DNA of 64,000 bases from JAEXOD01 sp043805435 (GCA_043805435.1 JAZDHY010000103.1:1-64000), one strand, 5' to 3'; numbered from the stretch's first letter, positions 26,208 through 36,175 are shown. Notes: a model not told the origin generated them from the letters alone. Numbers and translations: made by a program.

Positions 26208-28282
26208 TGGATAACATAAAAAAAATTAAAATACTTGATACCGCGATTTTTGTATTTGTAATAATATTTTTAGCAAGTCTAACAAATTCAATATTTGTAA
26301 ATCAGATTGGTTATTACGGTGCTTTAGTATTAGTGTTAATAAAGTTCTGTATTACAAAAGAAAATCCTTTTACCAAAAACGGATTAGGCATTGCCGTATT
26401 ATTGTTTTTAACGGCAGAGTTAATTTCTGCACTTTTATCGGATAACCAATCGAATGCTTTTAATAATGTGTTAAAAAGAGCTTTATTAATACCTCTTCTG
26501 TATCTGTTTTCGGCTGTTGTTAATTCCGAAGAAAGAGGGAAATTAATAATTAAGATATTTATTGGATCTGCAATATTAATGATAACAGCTTATTTGGTTG
26601 TTGCTTATAATTATGTTGCCGCAAAATTATATATTGCTGATGGAACCGGTCCTAAATTTATTAATATTGTAATGACAACAGGCGGAATAATTAGTTTTAT
26701 TGCAATAATATTATTTGCGTTTTTGATAAATGAAAAGGTTAATCTAAAATACAGATTGTTGTTATTCGTTTTCTTTTTAATGGCTTCAATTTCATTAATA
26801 GCAAATTATTCGCGGGCAGCGTGGCTGGGTTGTTTTGTTGGAATTATTACCGTTTTATTAGTAAAAAGAAAATGGTTAATTGTGTTATTGCCCTTTGCAG
26901 CAGTAATTTTATATGTATTTTTTGTTAAAAATCAAAGTTATGTTGCCGTTTACAAAACCAATAATGGGGTAATAAAACAAATTGAAGAGATTCAAACGGA
27001 TGGACGGGCAAGCAGCGTTTGTTTAGACAATAATAAGCTTGTAGTGGCCGATTATCAAAACGGTGTGATAATAATAAAGGATAAAAAAATAATTGACCGG
27101 TTATCCACTCCGGTCCCTGCAGTATGGGCAAATAAATGGACTGATGAATATTATTCCGTCCACCTTCTCGATTCAAGGAATATTATTGTAAAAAAGGATA
27201 AAAACAAACTCCATCAAGTTGGCGAATATATCTCTAAAGGATTAACGGTAAATAGTATTAGTTTAGGTAATAAATTATATATTGCCGATATTGATAGCGG
27301 TTTGACAATTATGTTAAACCCAAATGATTTGACGGACCGGAAAAATTTTAAGCAAATTAACTGGTTTGTTAATTTTTCGGTTAATAAAAATTATTTGAGT
27401 TATTATTCTAAAGAAAAAGAAAAATTGTGTGTATATTCCTGTGTAGATGGAATCCCCGATAAAGAAATTTATAGTTATAAAATAAAGACTCTTTTTACAA
27501 AAATATTCCAGGCAGATAAATATCTTTTATTTCAAGAAGATGATGGGTTAAAAGTTTTTAACATCGATTCAAATAAGGTAATAACTGAAAACGGACTATA
27601 TAAGAATATAAAGAGTATAGTAATATTTTTTATGGCTGATGGTGTATTACATGGATTAAATATAAATGGCGAGCTATATAAATTTGAGTACAACAATAAA
27701 CTTACAGTTCAAAAATACAAGGGGAATATAAAATCAGTTCCCCTTATTGGTGAGGGTTTGTATGCAAGCGGTGATACTATTTATTGTGCGTATCACAAAA
27801 TGAACAGAATCGGTTCGTTATTAGACCCGTATCATAACTCAAATTTTAGCAGAATAAGACAATGGATTACAGGTTTTAGAATATTTAAAGATTACCCTAT
27901 ATTCGGAGTTGGAGATATTGACTTGATGCCTATGTTTAATAAGTATAAAGATAAATATGAAAACGAAACATTTGGACATCTGCATAATAATTATGTACAG
28001 CTTTTGGTTATCTTAGGTTTGTTTGGGTTTACGGCTGTTATGTTTTTGTTTTACAAAATATTTACTTTAAATATAAAAATTTATAAACAAGTTAAAACAA
28101 TTCCGTTTGTTTCTTCATATTCTCTTGGTGTGTTAGGAATGTTTATCGGCTTTTTGTTTTCGGGGTTGGCTGAGTGGAATTTTGGCGATCATGAAATAAT
28201 TACCATGGTTTGGTTTTTTATTGGTATGAATCTAGCATTTTATAATTTATCAAAAAATAAAACAAAAGAAAGTAATGGTTGA
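26207..28282 (+). CDS. O-antigen ligase (WaaL/Wzy_C) with inserted propeller-like domain
   Basis: 691 residues, while members of this family are usually about 400-450. Residues 10-242 hold about ten transmembrane helices with the motif NYSRAAW (R203). Residues 532-690 resume the ligase family pattern: NRIGSLLDPYHNSNFSRIRQWITG, FKDYPIFGVGDIDL, HLHNNYVQLLVILGLFG and two more helices. Between them, residues about 243-531 form a soluble beta-rich insert of short repeated strands (NNKLVVADYQNGVIII, GNKLYIADIDSGLTIML, DKYLLFQEDDGLKVFNI) suggesting a propeller. The insert occupies the large periplasmic loop that carries catalytic residues in the family. The start overlaps the ABC gene stop by one base and the end overlaps the GT2 by 8 bp. 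Confidence 0.85.
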   Translation: MDNIKKIKILDTAIFVFVIIFLASLTNSIFVNQIGYYGALVLVLIKFCITKENPFTKNGLGIAVLLFLTAELISALLSDNQSNAFNNVLKRALLIPLLYLFSAVVNSEERGKLIIKIFIGSAILMITAYLVVAYNYVAAKLYIADGTGPKFINIVMTTGGIISFIAIILFAFLINEKVNLKYRLLLFVFFLMASISLIANYSRAAWLGCFVGIITVLLVKRKWLIVLLPFAAVILYVFFVKNQSYVAVYKTNNGVIKQIEEIQTDGRASSVCLDNNKLVVADYQNGVIIIKDKKIIDRLSTPVPAVWANKWTDEYYSVHLLDSRNIIVKKDKNKLHQVGEYISKGLTVNSISLGNKLYIADIDSGLTIMLNPNDLTDRKNFKQINWFVNFSVNKNYLSYYSKEKEKLCVYSCVDGIPDKEIYSYKIKTLFTKIFQADKYLLFQEDDGLKVFNIDSNKVITENGLYKNIKSIVIFFMADGVLHGLNINGELYKFEYNNKLTVQKYKGNIKSVPLIGEGLYASGDTIYCAYHKMNRIGSLLDPYHNSNFSRIRQWITGFRIFKDYPIFGVGDIDLMPMFNKYKDKYENETFGHLHNNYVQLLVILGLFGFTAVMFLFYKIFTLNIKIYKQVKTIPFVSSYSLGVLGMFIGFLFSGLAEWNFGDHEIITMVWFFIGMNLAFYNLSKNKTKESNG

Positions 28283-29063
28283 TAAAAAATATTCTATTGA
28301 AAAATTATCGGCAATAATTATTGCAAAAAATGAAGAAGCTAATATTAAACGCTGTATAAAAAGTTTAATTAATTGCATTGACGATATTGTTGTAATAGTG
28401 GATAATTCGAGCACTGATAATACATTAGAAGTGGTAAATTCGTTTAATGTAAATTGCATTAGGGCTGATTGGATGGGCTACGCAAAAACTAAAGAATTTG
28501 CTATTGATAAAACTAAGTATAATTGGATTTTGTGGATTGACGCAGACGAATGTTTAACAGAAGAACTTAAAACCGAACTGACAAAACTTAAGAACACCAA
28601 AACTGAAAACACTGCTTTTAAAGTTGCACGTAAGGCTTATTTTTTAGGAAGATGGATAAAACACTGCGGATGGTATCCCGGTTATGTGCCTCGTTTATTT
28701 AACAAAAACGAAAGTTCTTTTAATAATAACCAAGTGCACGAACAGTTGATAACTAACGGTCCAATAGGAGTTCTAAAAAACGATTTGGAACATTATACAG
28801 ATCCTAATATTTATCACTATTTTGAAAAGTTTAATAAATATACAACTTTAGCCGCCAATGAAATGGATATTAAGTCTAAAAAGATAAATAGAACCGATAT
28901 AATTTTACGTCCGCTATTTTTATTTGTTAAAATGTATTTTTTTAGGTTGGGTTTTTTAGATGGCTTTCCGGGATTTGTTCTTTCTGTTTTTTCAGCTAAT
29001 TATGTTTTTACTAAATATTGCAAATTGTGGGAATTGAATAATTACAAGTTTACCGGAGAGTAA
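28275..29063 (+). CDS. GT2 glycosyltransferase, WaaE/KdtX-like
   Basis: 262 residues, GT-A fold. Nucleotide-binding N-terminus SAIIIAKNEEANIKRCIKSL, DNSSTDNT, and the metal-binding WIDADE. The segment CGWYPGYVPRLF...NNNQVHEQL is typical of LPS-core GT2 enzymes of the WaaE group that add glucose or a related hexose to the inner core. A membrane-associated hydrophobic tail is present. It belongs to the exporter-ligase block. Confidence 0.88.
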   Translation: MVDKKYSIEKLSAIIIAKNEEANIKRCIKSLINCIDDIVVIVDNSSTDNTLEVVNSFNVNCIRADWMGYAKTKEFAIDKTKYNWILWIDADECLTEELKTELTKLKNTKTENTAFKVARKAYFLGRWIKHCGWYPGYVPRLFNKNESSFNNNQVHEQLITNGPIGVLKNDLEHYTDPNIYHYFEKFNKYTTLAANEMDIKSKKINRTDIILRPLFLFVKMYFFRLGFLDGFPGFVLSVFSANYVFTKYCKLWELNNYKFTGE

Positions 29064-29064
29064 A

Positions 29065-29946
29065 ATGGTTATTGGAATTATACCTAACACATCAAAACAG
29101 AATATATTGAAAGTAGTTTGTGATGTGGCCAAAAAGATAAAAGAAAACGACTTGGATTTTTATATAAGCAGCAGCTTTTTAATGTTTAAGGAAACATTTA
29201 ATGATATATTAAAAGATGCAAAATTTCTGAATGATTCGGAAATATTTGATGTTTGTAATTTGGTTGTGTCAATTGGCGGCGATGGCACTATGCTTAATAC
29301 GGCATTCCATACCTTAAATAAAAATATTCCTATTCTTGGAGTTAATTTTGGCAAGCTTGGATTTTTGGCAGAATACGACTTTAATAATCTTGACGGGTTT
29401 ATAAAAGATATTAAAAACGAAAATTACTCAATTGAAGAAAGAGTAGCCTTGGAAGGTTATTGTGCAAACGATAAAGAGAATATTATGTATGCCATAAACG
29501 ATTTTGTTGTTGAAAAAGGACCATGGCCTAAAATGATTGAATTGACTATTTTTGTTGACAATGTTTATGTAACTACATTTTTAGCAGACGGTTTAATAAT
29601 TGCTTCTCCAACCGGATCAACAGGGTATTCTTTATCGGTTGGCGGGCCTATTGTTAGTCCTTTGGCCGAGGTAATTACAATCAGCCCTGTTTCAGCTCAT
29701 TCGTTAACAATGCGTCCTTTAGTAATTTCGGATAAACAGGAAATAAAAATTATAGCTAAATCGATGCATACATCAGTTCAAATAAATTCCGATGGACAGC
29801 GCGTAATTAACGTTGCTCCTCCTGCCGAATTATATATTAAAAAAAGCACAAAAAGCGTAAAATTAATACATACCCGTTCAACAAATTATTTTGAAATATT
29901 ACGCAATAAATTGTTTTGGGGTTTAGACATTCGTAGTAATAATTAG
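29065..29946 (+). CDS. nadK: NAD kinase
   Basis: 293 residues. Motifs: SIGGDGTML (GGDGT, catalytic aspartate), NFGKLGFLAEY, and the ASPTGSTGYSLSVGGPI loop, then PVSAHSLTMRPLV. It phosphorylates NAD to NADP. The start follows the GT2 stop by one base, so it shares the operon. Confidence 0.95.
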   Translation: MVIGIIPNTSKQNILKVVCDVAKKIKENDLDFYISSSFLMFKETFNDILKDAKFLNDSEIFDVCNLVVSIGGDGTMLNTAFHTLNKNIPILGVNFGKLGFLAEYDFNNLDGFIKDIKNENYSIEERVALEGYCANDKENIMYAINDFVVEKGPWPKMIELTIFVDNVYVTTFLADGLIIASPTGSTGYSLSVGGPIVSPLAEVITISPVSAHSLTMRPLVISDKQEIKIIAKSMHTSVQINSDGQRVINVAPPAELYIKKSTKSVKLIHTRSTNYFEILRNKLFWGLDIRSNN

Positions 29947-29955
29947 AGGTGTGGT

Positions 29956-30480
29956 ATGAAAAACATAATATTTTTATATTTATTATTAACGGTAACTATG
30001 TTTGCACAAAACGAAAAAAGTTATACTTATTTTGATGATAAGTCGGGTAAGGAATGTTTGATAGGTGATTGTGACAGAACTGCTTTTTATGATACTGCTT
30101 ATTCTATTTGGTTTGATGCCGAATATGAAGAATATGTTGTTGATACTGAAAGTATTGGGGCATTAAAAGAGTTATTAAAGGATGTTAATATTAAAATCAT
30201 AATGGCTACTTGGTGCAGCGATAGCAGAAGAGAAGTTCCGCGGTTATATAAAATTATGGACGCAATAAATTTCGAGGCAGATAAAGTGACATGCGTTAAT
30301 GTTAATAGAGAAAAAAAAGGTATAGCCAACGAAACTGACGGTTTAGATATTAAATTTGTACCCACAATTATTTTATTAAAAGCTGGAAAAGAAATAGGCC
30401 GAGTTATTGAATCACCGGTTCAGTCGTTGGAAAAAGATATGATTGGTTTTTTTAATATTACCAAAGAAGAAGGGCAATAA
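29956..30480 (+). CDS. Exported thioredoxin-like protein with CxxS-type active site
   Basis: 174 residues with signal peptide (1-18, ending MFAQ). The active site strand reads MATWCSDSRREVPR: C87 is present but the second cysteine is replaced by S90. A cis-proline (FVPTIILL) is retained. Two other cysteines (C34, C39) lie before the fold. Bacteroidota have many such TWCxDS proteins. With one active-site cysteine it is unlikely to be a standard dithiol oxidase or reductase and may act by mixed disulfide. It starts 9 bp after nadK. Confidence 0.8.
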   Translation: MKNIIFLYLLLTVTMFAQNEKSYTYFDDKSGKECLIGDCDRTAFYDTAYSIWFDAEYEEYVVDTESIGALKELLKDVNIKIIMATWCSDSRREVPRLYKIMDAINFEADKVTCVNVNREKKGIANETDGLDIKFVPTIILLKAGKEIGRVIESPVQSLEKDMIGFFNITKEEGQ

Positions 30481-30483
30481 GTT

Positions 30484-31347
30484 GTGGATAAAAAGATTTG
30501 TGTAATTACCGGAGCAAATTCCGGTATTGGAAAAGCCGCCGCAATTCAAATTATTAACAAAGGGTATTTTGTGATTTTGGGCTGCAGGAATAAAGGAAGA
30601 GGAGAAAAAGCACTAAAAGAAATTCAAGAAATTACAAAGTCGAATTCTGTAGAATTGATGATTGTCGATATGGTTTCACAAAAATCTATTACGGGTTTTG
30701 TGAACAGCCTTAATCAAAAATTTAACAAAATAGATGTGTTAATTAATAACGCTGCCGAATTTGATATATCCAGTAAAAAAATAACTTTTTCACCGGAAGG
30801 AATTGAAACAGTATGGGCAACAAACCATGTTGGGGCTGTTTTATTAACTAATCTTTTATTAAGCAAGTTGGAACTTAGCGATCAAGGGAGAATAATTAAT
30901 ATATCCTCTAAAGGATTGGTAATGTTTCCTTTCCTTAAAGTAAATATTAATGATCCGGAATTTACAAAAGGCAAATATCGAGTAGTAAAAGCATATTATC
31001 AATCTAAATTAGCTCAAGTAATGTTTACATATTGGCTGGCTGAAAAACTAAAAAGCACTTGTATTACTGCAAATTGTATACGTGTAACCAATGTAAAAAT
31101 TGATATTTCCCGCTACCCAAATATTTCAAAAATTCAAAAAATTATATATTTGCTAAAAAGTAAATTTTCAATTTCTACCGACCAAATGGCAAAAACCTAT
31201 ACCTATTTGGCAACTTCAAAAAATGTAAACAATATTACGGGTAAATATTTTAACGAAAATAATAAAGTTATATCCTCAAATGCTTATAGCAGCAATATTG
31301 ATAACATTAATGGTGTAATGGAAAAAACTTTTGAATACATTAAATAG
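30484..31347 (+). CDS. Short-chain dehydrogenase/reductase (retinol dehydrogenase-like)
   Basis: 287 residues, GTG start 3 bp after the thioredoxin stop. Cofactor motif TGANSGIGKAAA, NNAA motif (INNAAEF), catalytic serine in NISSKG and YxxxK (YYQSKLAQ). CRNKGRG after the second strand favours NADP(H). The family includes human RDH11-14-like enzymes and many of unknown substrate. It is the last gene of the plus-strand run and converges on the polysaccharide cluster with 14 bp between stops. Confidence 0.87.
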   Translation: MDKKICVITGANSGIGKAAAIQIINKGYFVILGCRNKGRGEKALKEIQEITKSNSVELMIVDMVSQKSITGFVNSLNQKFNKIDVLINNAAEFDISSKKITFSPEGIETVWATNHVGAVLLTNLLLSKLELSDQGRIINISSKGLVMFPFLKVNINDPEFTKGKYRVVKAYYQSKLAQVMFTYWLAEKLKSTCITANCIRVTNVKIDISRYPNISKIQKIIYLLKSKFSISTDQMAKTYTYLATSKNVNNITGKYFNENNKVISSNAYSSNIDNINGVMEKTFEYIK

Positions 31348-31361
31348 TACTATAAAATCTA

Positions 31362-33299
31362 TTAGGAAAGACCTTTAACGGAATCTAATTTTTTTAGCTC
31401 AAGTTGGTCTATGTAACCATTTTCTTTATATTCTTCCACAATGCTTTTTATTGCATCCAAAATTTGTTTTCTATCATTACATAAAGATGCTTTATATAAT
31501 TGAGGTAATAAATTATTAAAATCATTAATTACCATTTTGCTGGCATTGCGGGCAATAAATATTTTTTCATGCTGGGTATTGTCGTAACTTTCACCTGCAA
31601 TAAACATTTCTTCAAACAATTTTTCACCGGGTCTTAATCCGGTATATATAATTTTTATATCCTTATCAAGCTCAAGTCCCGATAGTTTTATCATATCTTT
31701 TGCCAATTCGGATATAAGATGAGGTTCGCCCATATCAAATAAAAATATTTCGCCGCCTTTACCAAGAATAAAAGCTTGTAAAACCAGCTGTACGGATTCA
31801 GGTATTGTCATAAAAAAGCGCAATATCTGCGGATGTGTAACAGTAACCGGCCCTCCCAATTTTATTTGGTTATTAAATGTATGTGTAACGCTTCCCCTGC
31901 TTCCTAAAACGTTGCCAAAACGAACAACGGAAAAACTTGCATTATATTTTTTTGCCGCATCAAGCACAATCATTTCGCAAATACGTTTTGTAGCTCCCAT
32001 AATGTTGGTGGGATTAACAGCTTTATCGGTGGAGATCATTATAAAACGAGACACATTATACTTTATTGACATTTCGACCAAATTTTGAGTACCAAATACA
32101 TTGTTGGTAATTGCTTCCTGCGGATTCATCTCCATAAGAGGAACATGCTTATGGGCGGCTGCATGGAAAATAATATCGGGATGATATTGGCTAAAAATCG
32201 AGTCAAGTCGATCCTTAAATCTAATATCGCATATAACCGAATGTACTTCTGATATTTCGTTATAAGTTTTAAAATATTTAAGTTCTTCTTCAACTTCAAA
32301 AATAGAGTTTTCGCCATGCCCTAAAAGAATGAGCTTTGAAGGATTTGCCCTAATAACTTGACGACATATTTCACTACCTATTGAACCTCCGGCTCCCGTA
32401 ACAAGAACAACTCTGTTTTTAATAGAATCAAATATAGCTTTTATATCGGTTTTTATTGGTTCTCTGCGTAATAGATCATCAATTTGAACTTTGCGGAGTT
32501 TTTCAAATCCAATTCGTCCATCAATAATATCAAACAGACTGGGAATGGTTAATACTTCTGCGGAAGTACCCTTGCAGATATAAAGAATTTCCTTAAGAGA
32601 TTTACCTGCAACCGAAGGAATTGCAATAACAATTTTTTGGATATGAAAATTTGTAACAATAGCCGGTATATCTTTTCTGGTGCCAAGTATAGGAACGCCA
32701 ATAACTTTTAAATTCTTTTTTTGAATGTCATCATCAATAAAACCGGTTGGCAGCATTTTAAGTTTCGCATTTCTCTGCATCTCTTGAATAACATTTATGC
32801 CTGCAGATCCGGCTCCGACAACAAGAACACGATCATAGTTTTCTTTTTCATTTATCCTTTGGTAAGCTCTTTCAAAAAGTCGGGGACTTAACCGTATTAC
32901 CGATACAAAAATCATTGAAAATAAACTTTCAATAAAAGGAATTGAAAAAGGCAGCTTGTATATTTTGAGAAATTCAAATTTCCTTAAAATTATAAAAACG
33001 GCTATCTCCAAAAATGCTACAACTAATCCTATAAATATAAGTTTTATAAGATCGTCAATACTTGCGGCATTCCATAATCGTTTATATAACCCCAAATAAT
33101 AAAATACTACCATTTTAATTATAAAAAAAACAAAAGTTATGGTTATTAAGGGTTGAAGGAAATACGAGATATCCAACAAACCATCATATCTAACAAATAA
33201 CGATATGAAAGGAGTTAAAAGTATAATGAACAAATCAAAAACAAAAAAATCTTTATTGCTTAATCCTTTTGTCCATTTGTATATAGGTATTAGTGGCAT
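31362..33299 (-). CDS. Membrane-bound UDP-HexNAc 4,6-dehydratase (PglF/WbpM/CapD type)
   Basis: 645 residues. Four transmembrane helices (about 15-35, 48-70, 85-107, 120-138) precede a CoA-binding-like Rossmann domain (VVGAGSAGINV, about 161-170) and a second extended-SDR domain (LVTGAGGSIGSEI, about 299-311) with STDKAVNPTNIMGATK in the active site, the form used by this large class instead of a plain YxxxK. It converts UDP-GlcNAc to the 4-keto-6-deoxy sugar. It is the last gene of the cluster and feeds the DegT aminotransferase next to it. Confidence 0.9.
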   Translation of the reverse strand: MPLIPIYKWTKGLSNKDFFVFDLFIILLTPFISLFVRYDGLLDISYFLQPLITITFVFFIIKMVVFYYLGLYKRLWNAASIDDLIKLIFIGLVVAFLEIAVFIILRKFEFLKIYKLPFSIPFIESLFSMIFVSVIRLSPRLFERAYQRINEKENYDRVLVVGAGSAGINVIQEMQRNAKLKMLPTGFIDDDIQKKNLKVIGVPILGTRKDIPAIVTNFHIQKIVIAIPSVAGKSLKEILYICKGTSAEVLTIPSLFDIIDGRIGFEKLRKVQIDDLLRREPIKTDIKAIFDSIKNRVVLVTGAGGSIGSEICRQVIRANPSKLILLGHGENSIFEVEEELKYFKTYNEISEVHSVICDIRFKDRLDSIFSQYHPDIIFHAAAHKHVPLMEMNPQEAITNNVFGTQNLVEMSIKYNVSRFIMISTDKAVNPTNIMGATKRICEMIVLDAAKKYNASFSVVRFGNVLGSRGSVTHTFNNQIKLGGPVTVTHPQILRFFMTIPESVQLVLQAFILGKGGEIFLFDMGEPHLISELAKDMIKLSGLELDKDIKIIYTGLRPGEKLFEEMFIAGESYDNTQHEKIFIARNASKMVINDFNNLLPQLYKASLCNDRKQILDAIKSIVEEYKENGYIDQLELKKLDSVKGLS

Positions 33300-33397
33300 A
33301 ATATATTTACAATATAAAAATAAATGTTATTAAAAAACTACTGTAAAAAAATAATTTATATAAATCTAATATAATTAAAAACAAAAGTAATATTATA

Positions 33398-34525
33398 TTA
33401 AAAAAGACCTTTTATTAAATTGGCAACTCTTTCAATTTCGTTAGTTTCAAGATTTGAACCTGAAGGGAGACACAAACCGTTAATAAATAAATTTTCAGAA
33501 GTACCGTTAGCATATAAAGGACAGCCGCTAAAAATTGGCTGTAAATGCATAGGTTTCCATAAAGGTCTGGTTTCTATATCCTCTTTTTCTAAAAAAACTC
33601 TAACATCTTCGCGCGTAACGGAGTTTGTTTTTGATGAATCTACTAAAATTGTAGTTAACCATCTGTTGGAAAAATGACCTTCGGGTTCGTTAACAAACGT
33701 AATTTCGCTAATTTCTTCGAATGCCTTTTTATAAAACTCAAAAATTGCTCTTCTTTTTTGCACCCTTTCATCAATAACAGTCATTTGGCCGCGTCCTACA
33801 CCGGCACAAATATTACTTAATCTATAATTATAACCTATGTGTGAATGTTGGTAATGCGGGGCATTGTCGCGAGCTTGTGTTGCAAGGAACTTTGCTTTTT
33901 TTACATACTCTTTGTTACCGGATAGGAAAGCACCACCACCCGAAGTTGTAATTATTTTATTACCGTTAAATGAGAGTATCCCAATTTCACCAAATCCGCC
34001 AACAGGTAAATTGTTATAGCGCGAACCAAGTGCCTCTGCCGCATCTTCTATTAGATGTATCTCGTATCTATCTGCAATTTCTTTAATCTCTTTAATTTTT
34101 GCAGGCATACCATATAAATGCACAAAAATAATAGCTTTTGGTTTTTTGCCTAATTTAATCCTGTCTTTTATGCAATCTTCTAAAAGTGCAGGATCCATAT
34201 TCCAAGTATCCTTTTCACTATCAATAAAAATTGGTAGTGCTCCTTGGTAAACAATTGGATTTGCACTTGCTGAAAATGTAAAGCTTTGGCAAACAACCTC
34301 ATCTCCGGCTTTAACACCAAGTATAATTAATGCCAAGTGTATAGCGGAGGTGCCTGAGCTTAATGCAACAACATTTTTTACACCTGTATAAGCAGATAAA
34401 TCATTTTCAAATCCATCCACATTAGCACCTAAGGGTGCAATCCAGTTAGTTTCAAAAGCTAAATTTACAAATTTTATTTCTTCACCGCACATGTGCGGCG
34501 AAGAAAGCCATATCTTTTTATTCAT
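33398..34525 (-). CDS. DegT/DnrJ/EryC1/StrS sugar aminotransferase 1
   Basis: 375 residues, PLP fold type I. GTSAIHLAL forms the phosphate side and K190 (SFNGNKIITTSGGG) is the Schiff-base lysine; EDAAEALGS carries the PLP aspartate. Closest in pattern to PglE/EpsN-type enzymes that aminate UDP-4-keto-6-deoxy-GlcNAc to the 4-amino sugar. The dehydratase is downstream; HAD and ATP-grasp genes are upstream on the same strand. Confidence 0.88.
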   Translation of the reverse strand: MNKKIWLSSPHMCGEEIKFVNLAFETNWIAPLGANVDGFENDLSAYTGVKNVVALSSGTSAIHLALIILGVKAGDEVVCQSFTFSASANPIVYQGALPIFIDSEKDTWNMDPALLEDCIKDRIKLGKKPKAIIFVHLYGMPAKIKEIKEIADRYEIHLIEDAAEALGSRYNNLPVGGFGEIGILSFNGNKIITTSGGGAFLSGNKEYVKKAKFLATQARDNAPHYQHSHIGYNYRLSNICAGVGRGQMTVIDERVQKRRAIFEFYKKAFEEISEITFVNEPEGHFSNRWLTTILVDSSKTNSVTREDVRVFLEKEDIETRPLWKPMHLQPIFSGCPLYANGTSENLFINGLCLPSGSNLETNEIERVANLIKGLF

Positions 34526-34561
34526 TGTCCTTGCTCTATAAAATATTTTTAGTTTGTTTTG

Positions 34562-35206
34562 TTAGTGTCCTAAAATTTGGTTCAACTCTAATAAATTGTT
34601 AATTATAATATTGGGTAAATAAACCGGGTCCATATCAAAACATTGAGGATGAATATTTTGCCCATTATCTTTTAAGCATATTGTAATCCAGCCTAATTTA
34701 TTAGGAGTAATAAAATCTTTTGTTAAATTATCTCCAATATAATAAAAATGTTCCGATTGAAACTTATGAAAAACAGAATAATTTTTTTCGTTTGGTTTTT
34801 CCGATCCGAATTCTTCGGAAATAATAATTAAATCGAATAAACCTTCAATTCCCAAAGCTTTTATTTTATTTCTTTGGGTTACGGAATAACCATCCGAGAT
34901 TAATCCTAAATAATAATCTTTAATTTGTAGAGATAAAAGGAATTCTTTGTTTTTACAAGAGCTATTAAAAGCCGGATAATGGTTCCTATACCTTTTAATT
35001 AGTTCGTTTATTGTAACCGTTGAATATGTTTGTATTAAATTAGCAAAAACATTTTCTTTGTTGTAAAACCATTGCATCATTTGTTCATAAAGAAAAATAC
35101 TTCCCGGATTTAGAAAATTGGAAATATCCCAAAAAGCGGATTTTAAGAACTCAATTTCGGGTACTAAAGTATCGTCTAAATCAAAAACTATTGTATCGTT
35201 TTTCAA
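34562..35206 (-). CDS. HAD-family hydrolase of the ATP-grasp module
   Basis: 214 residues. Motif I is VFDLDDTLV (both aspartates), motif II is LISDGYS, motif III a lysine in GSEKPN and motif IV GDNLTKD. A small helical cap (about 20-90) makes it HAD subfamily I. It is separated from the ATP-grasp gene by three bases. Its equivalent in the second module is fused to the ATP-grasp. It likely removes a phosphate; substrate unknown. Confidence 0.85.
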   Translation of the reverse strand: MKNDTIVFDLDDTLVPEIEFLKSAFWDISNFLNPGSIFLYEQMMQWFYNKENVFANLIQTYSTVTINELIKRYRNHYPAFNSSCKNKEFLLSLQIKDYYLGLISDGYSVTQRNKIKALGIEGLFDLIIISEEFGSEKPNEKNYSVFHKFQSEHFYYIGDNLTKDFITPNKLGWITICLKDNGQNIHPQCFDMDPVYLPNIIINNLLELNQILGH

Positions 35207-35209
35207 TGT

Positions 35210-36175
35210 TTATAATTCATAATTATGGGAAAGTATTTCATCGTCATATCTTAGCATTAATAAATTTTCTTCCCAATCGTAAAACCCTTCTATTTTTTCA
35301 GCAAAAAAATATTCCTTTATCAACCATTTGGGAAAATTAGCTCCGGCCAAATAACTTAATGGAAATCCTCCTCCAAATCTGGGATTTACTTCAATTCCGT
35401 AAATTTGGGAATTGATTTTAGAAACAAAAAATTGAGCCGTAATGCATCCAATAGCACCTTCCCAATAATTCATTTTTTTGCCAATTATTTCATTTAAAAT
35501 ATTTTTTCTGGTTACTCCTTTACTAACCTCGCCGCCCCTGGTTTCAATTCTTTCTCTAGGGATCATACATTTTAAGTAGTTGGTTTTATCATAATAAAGA
35601 TCAACTGTAAATTCCGTAAAGTTTTTAGGATTAAGGTACTCAAAAAAGAAGAGTGAATTGTTAGTCAGTAAATTTTCCGAAAGCATTTCCTTTGAATTAA
35701 CTACAAAAATATCTTTACTGCTGCTGCCAAATTCCGGTTTTACAATTAAAGGGAAAACAGGACTCTCTTTTGAATAAATTTTTGGATAAGCTATATCAAA
35801 TCTATCAAATAAATTTTTTGTTAATATTTTGCTGCTTGCTTCTTTAATTATAGTTTCAGAAGAAATCATTATGTCAATGCCGGCAAGTTCAAATCTTTTT
35901 TTGTTTTTTACTAAAATAGATAATTCCGTATCAATAGTAGGGATAATTAATGTTATATTTAAGTCTAAACATTTATCAAGCAAAAAATCAATAAAATTAT
36001 CTTCGGAAATTCGGGGCACTTTAAAATAATTATCTGCTATTTTACAAGCAGCCGATAGTGAAGGATTGGAGTCGCAGCAAACTACTTTATTATCCTCAGA
36101 AAAGAATCTTATTTCTTTCTGAAATGCTTTTACTAAAGATACTCTTCTGCCTGCTGATGAAATTAAAATATTCAA
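35210..36175 (-). CDS. ATP-grasp ligase (carbamoyl-phosphate-synthase-like)
   Basis: 321 residues. An N-terminal Rossmann-like pre-ATP-grasp domain (ISSAGRRVSLVKAFQ; CCDSNPSLSAA) is followed by the ATP-grasp fold with nucleotide-binding lysine in PLIVKPEFGSSSKDI and metal ligands in YGIEVNPRFGGG (E and N). Such enzymes join a carboxylate, through an acyl-phosphate, to an amine or thiol. It overlaps the PglC-type gene by 4 bp and is followed by HAD and DegT genes, so I infer it acylates or amidates an amino sugar of this glycan. No direct evidence of substrate. Confidence 0.85.
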   Translation of the reverse strand: MNILISSAGRRVSLVKAFQKEIRFFSEDNKVVCCDSNPSLSAACKIADNYFKVPRISEDNFIDFLLDKCLDLNITLIIPTIDTELSILVKNKKRFELAGIDIMISSETIIKEASSKILTKNLFDRFDIAYPKIYSKESPVFPLIVKPEFGSSSKDIFVVNSKEMLSENLLTNNSLFFFEYLNPKNFTEFTVDLYYDKTNYLKCMIPRERIETRGGEVSKGVTRKNILNEIIGKKMNYWEGAIGCITAQFFVSKINSQIYGIEVNPRFGGGFPLSYLAGANFPKWLIKEYFFAEKIEGFYDWEENLLMLRYDDEILSHNYEL

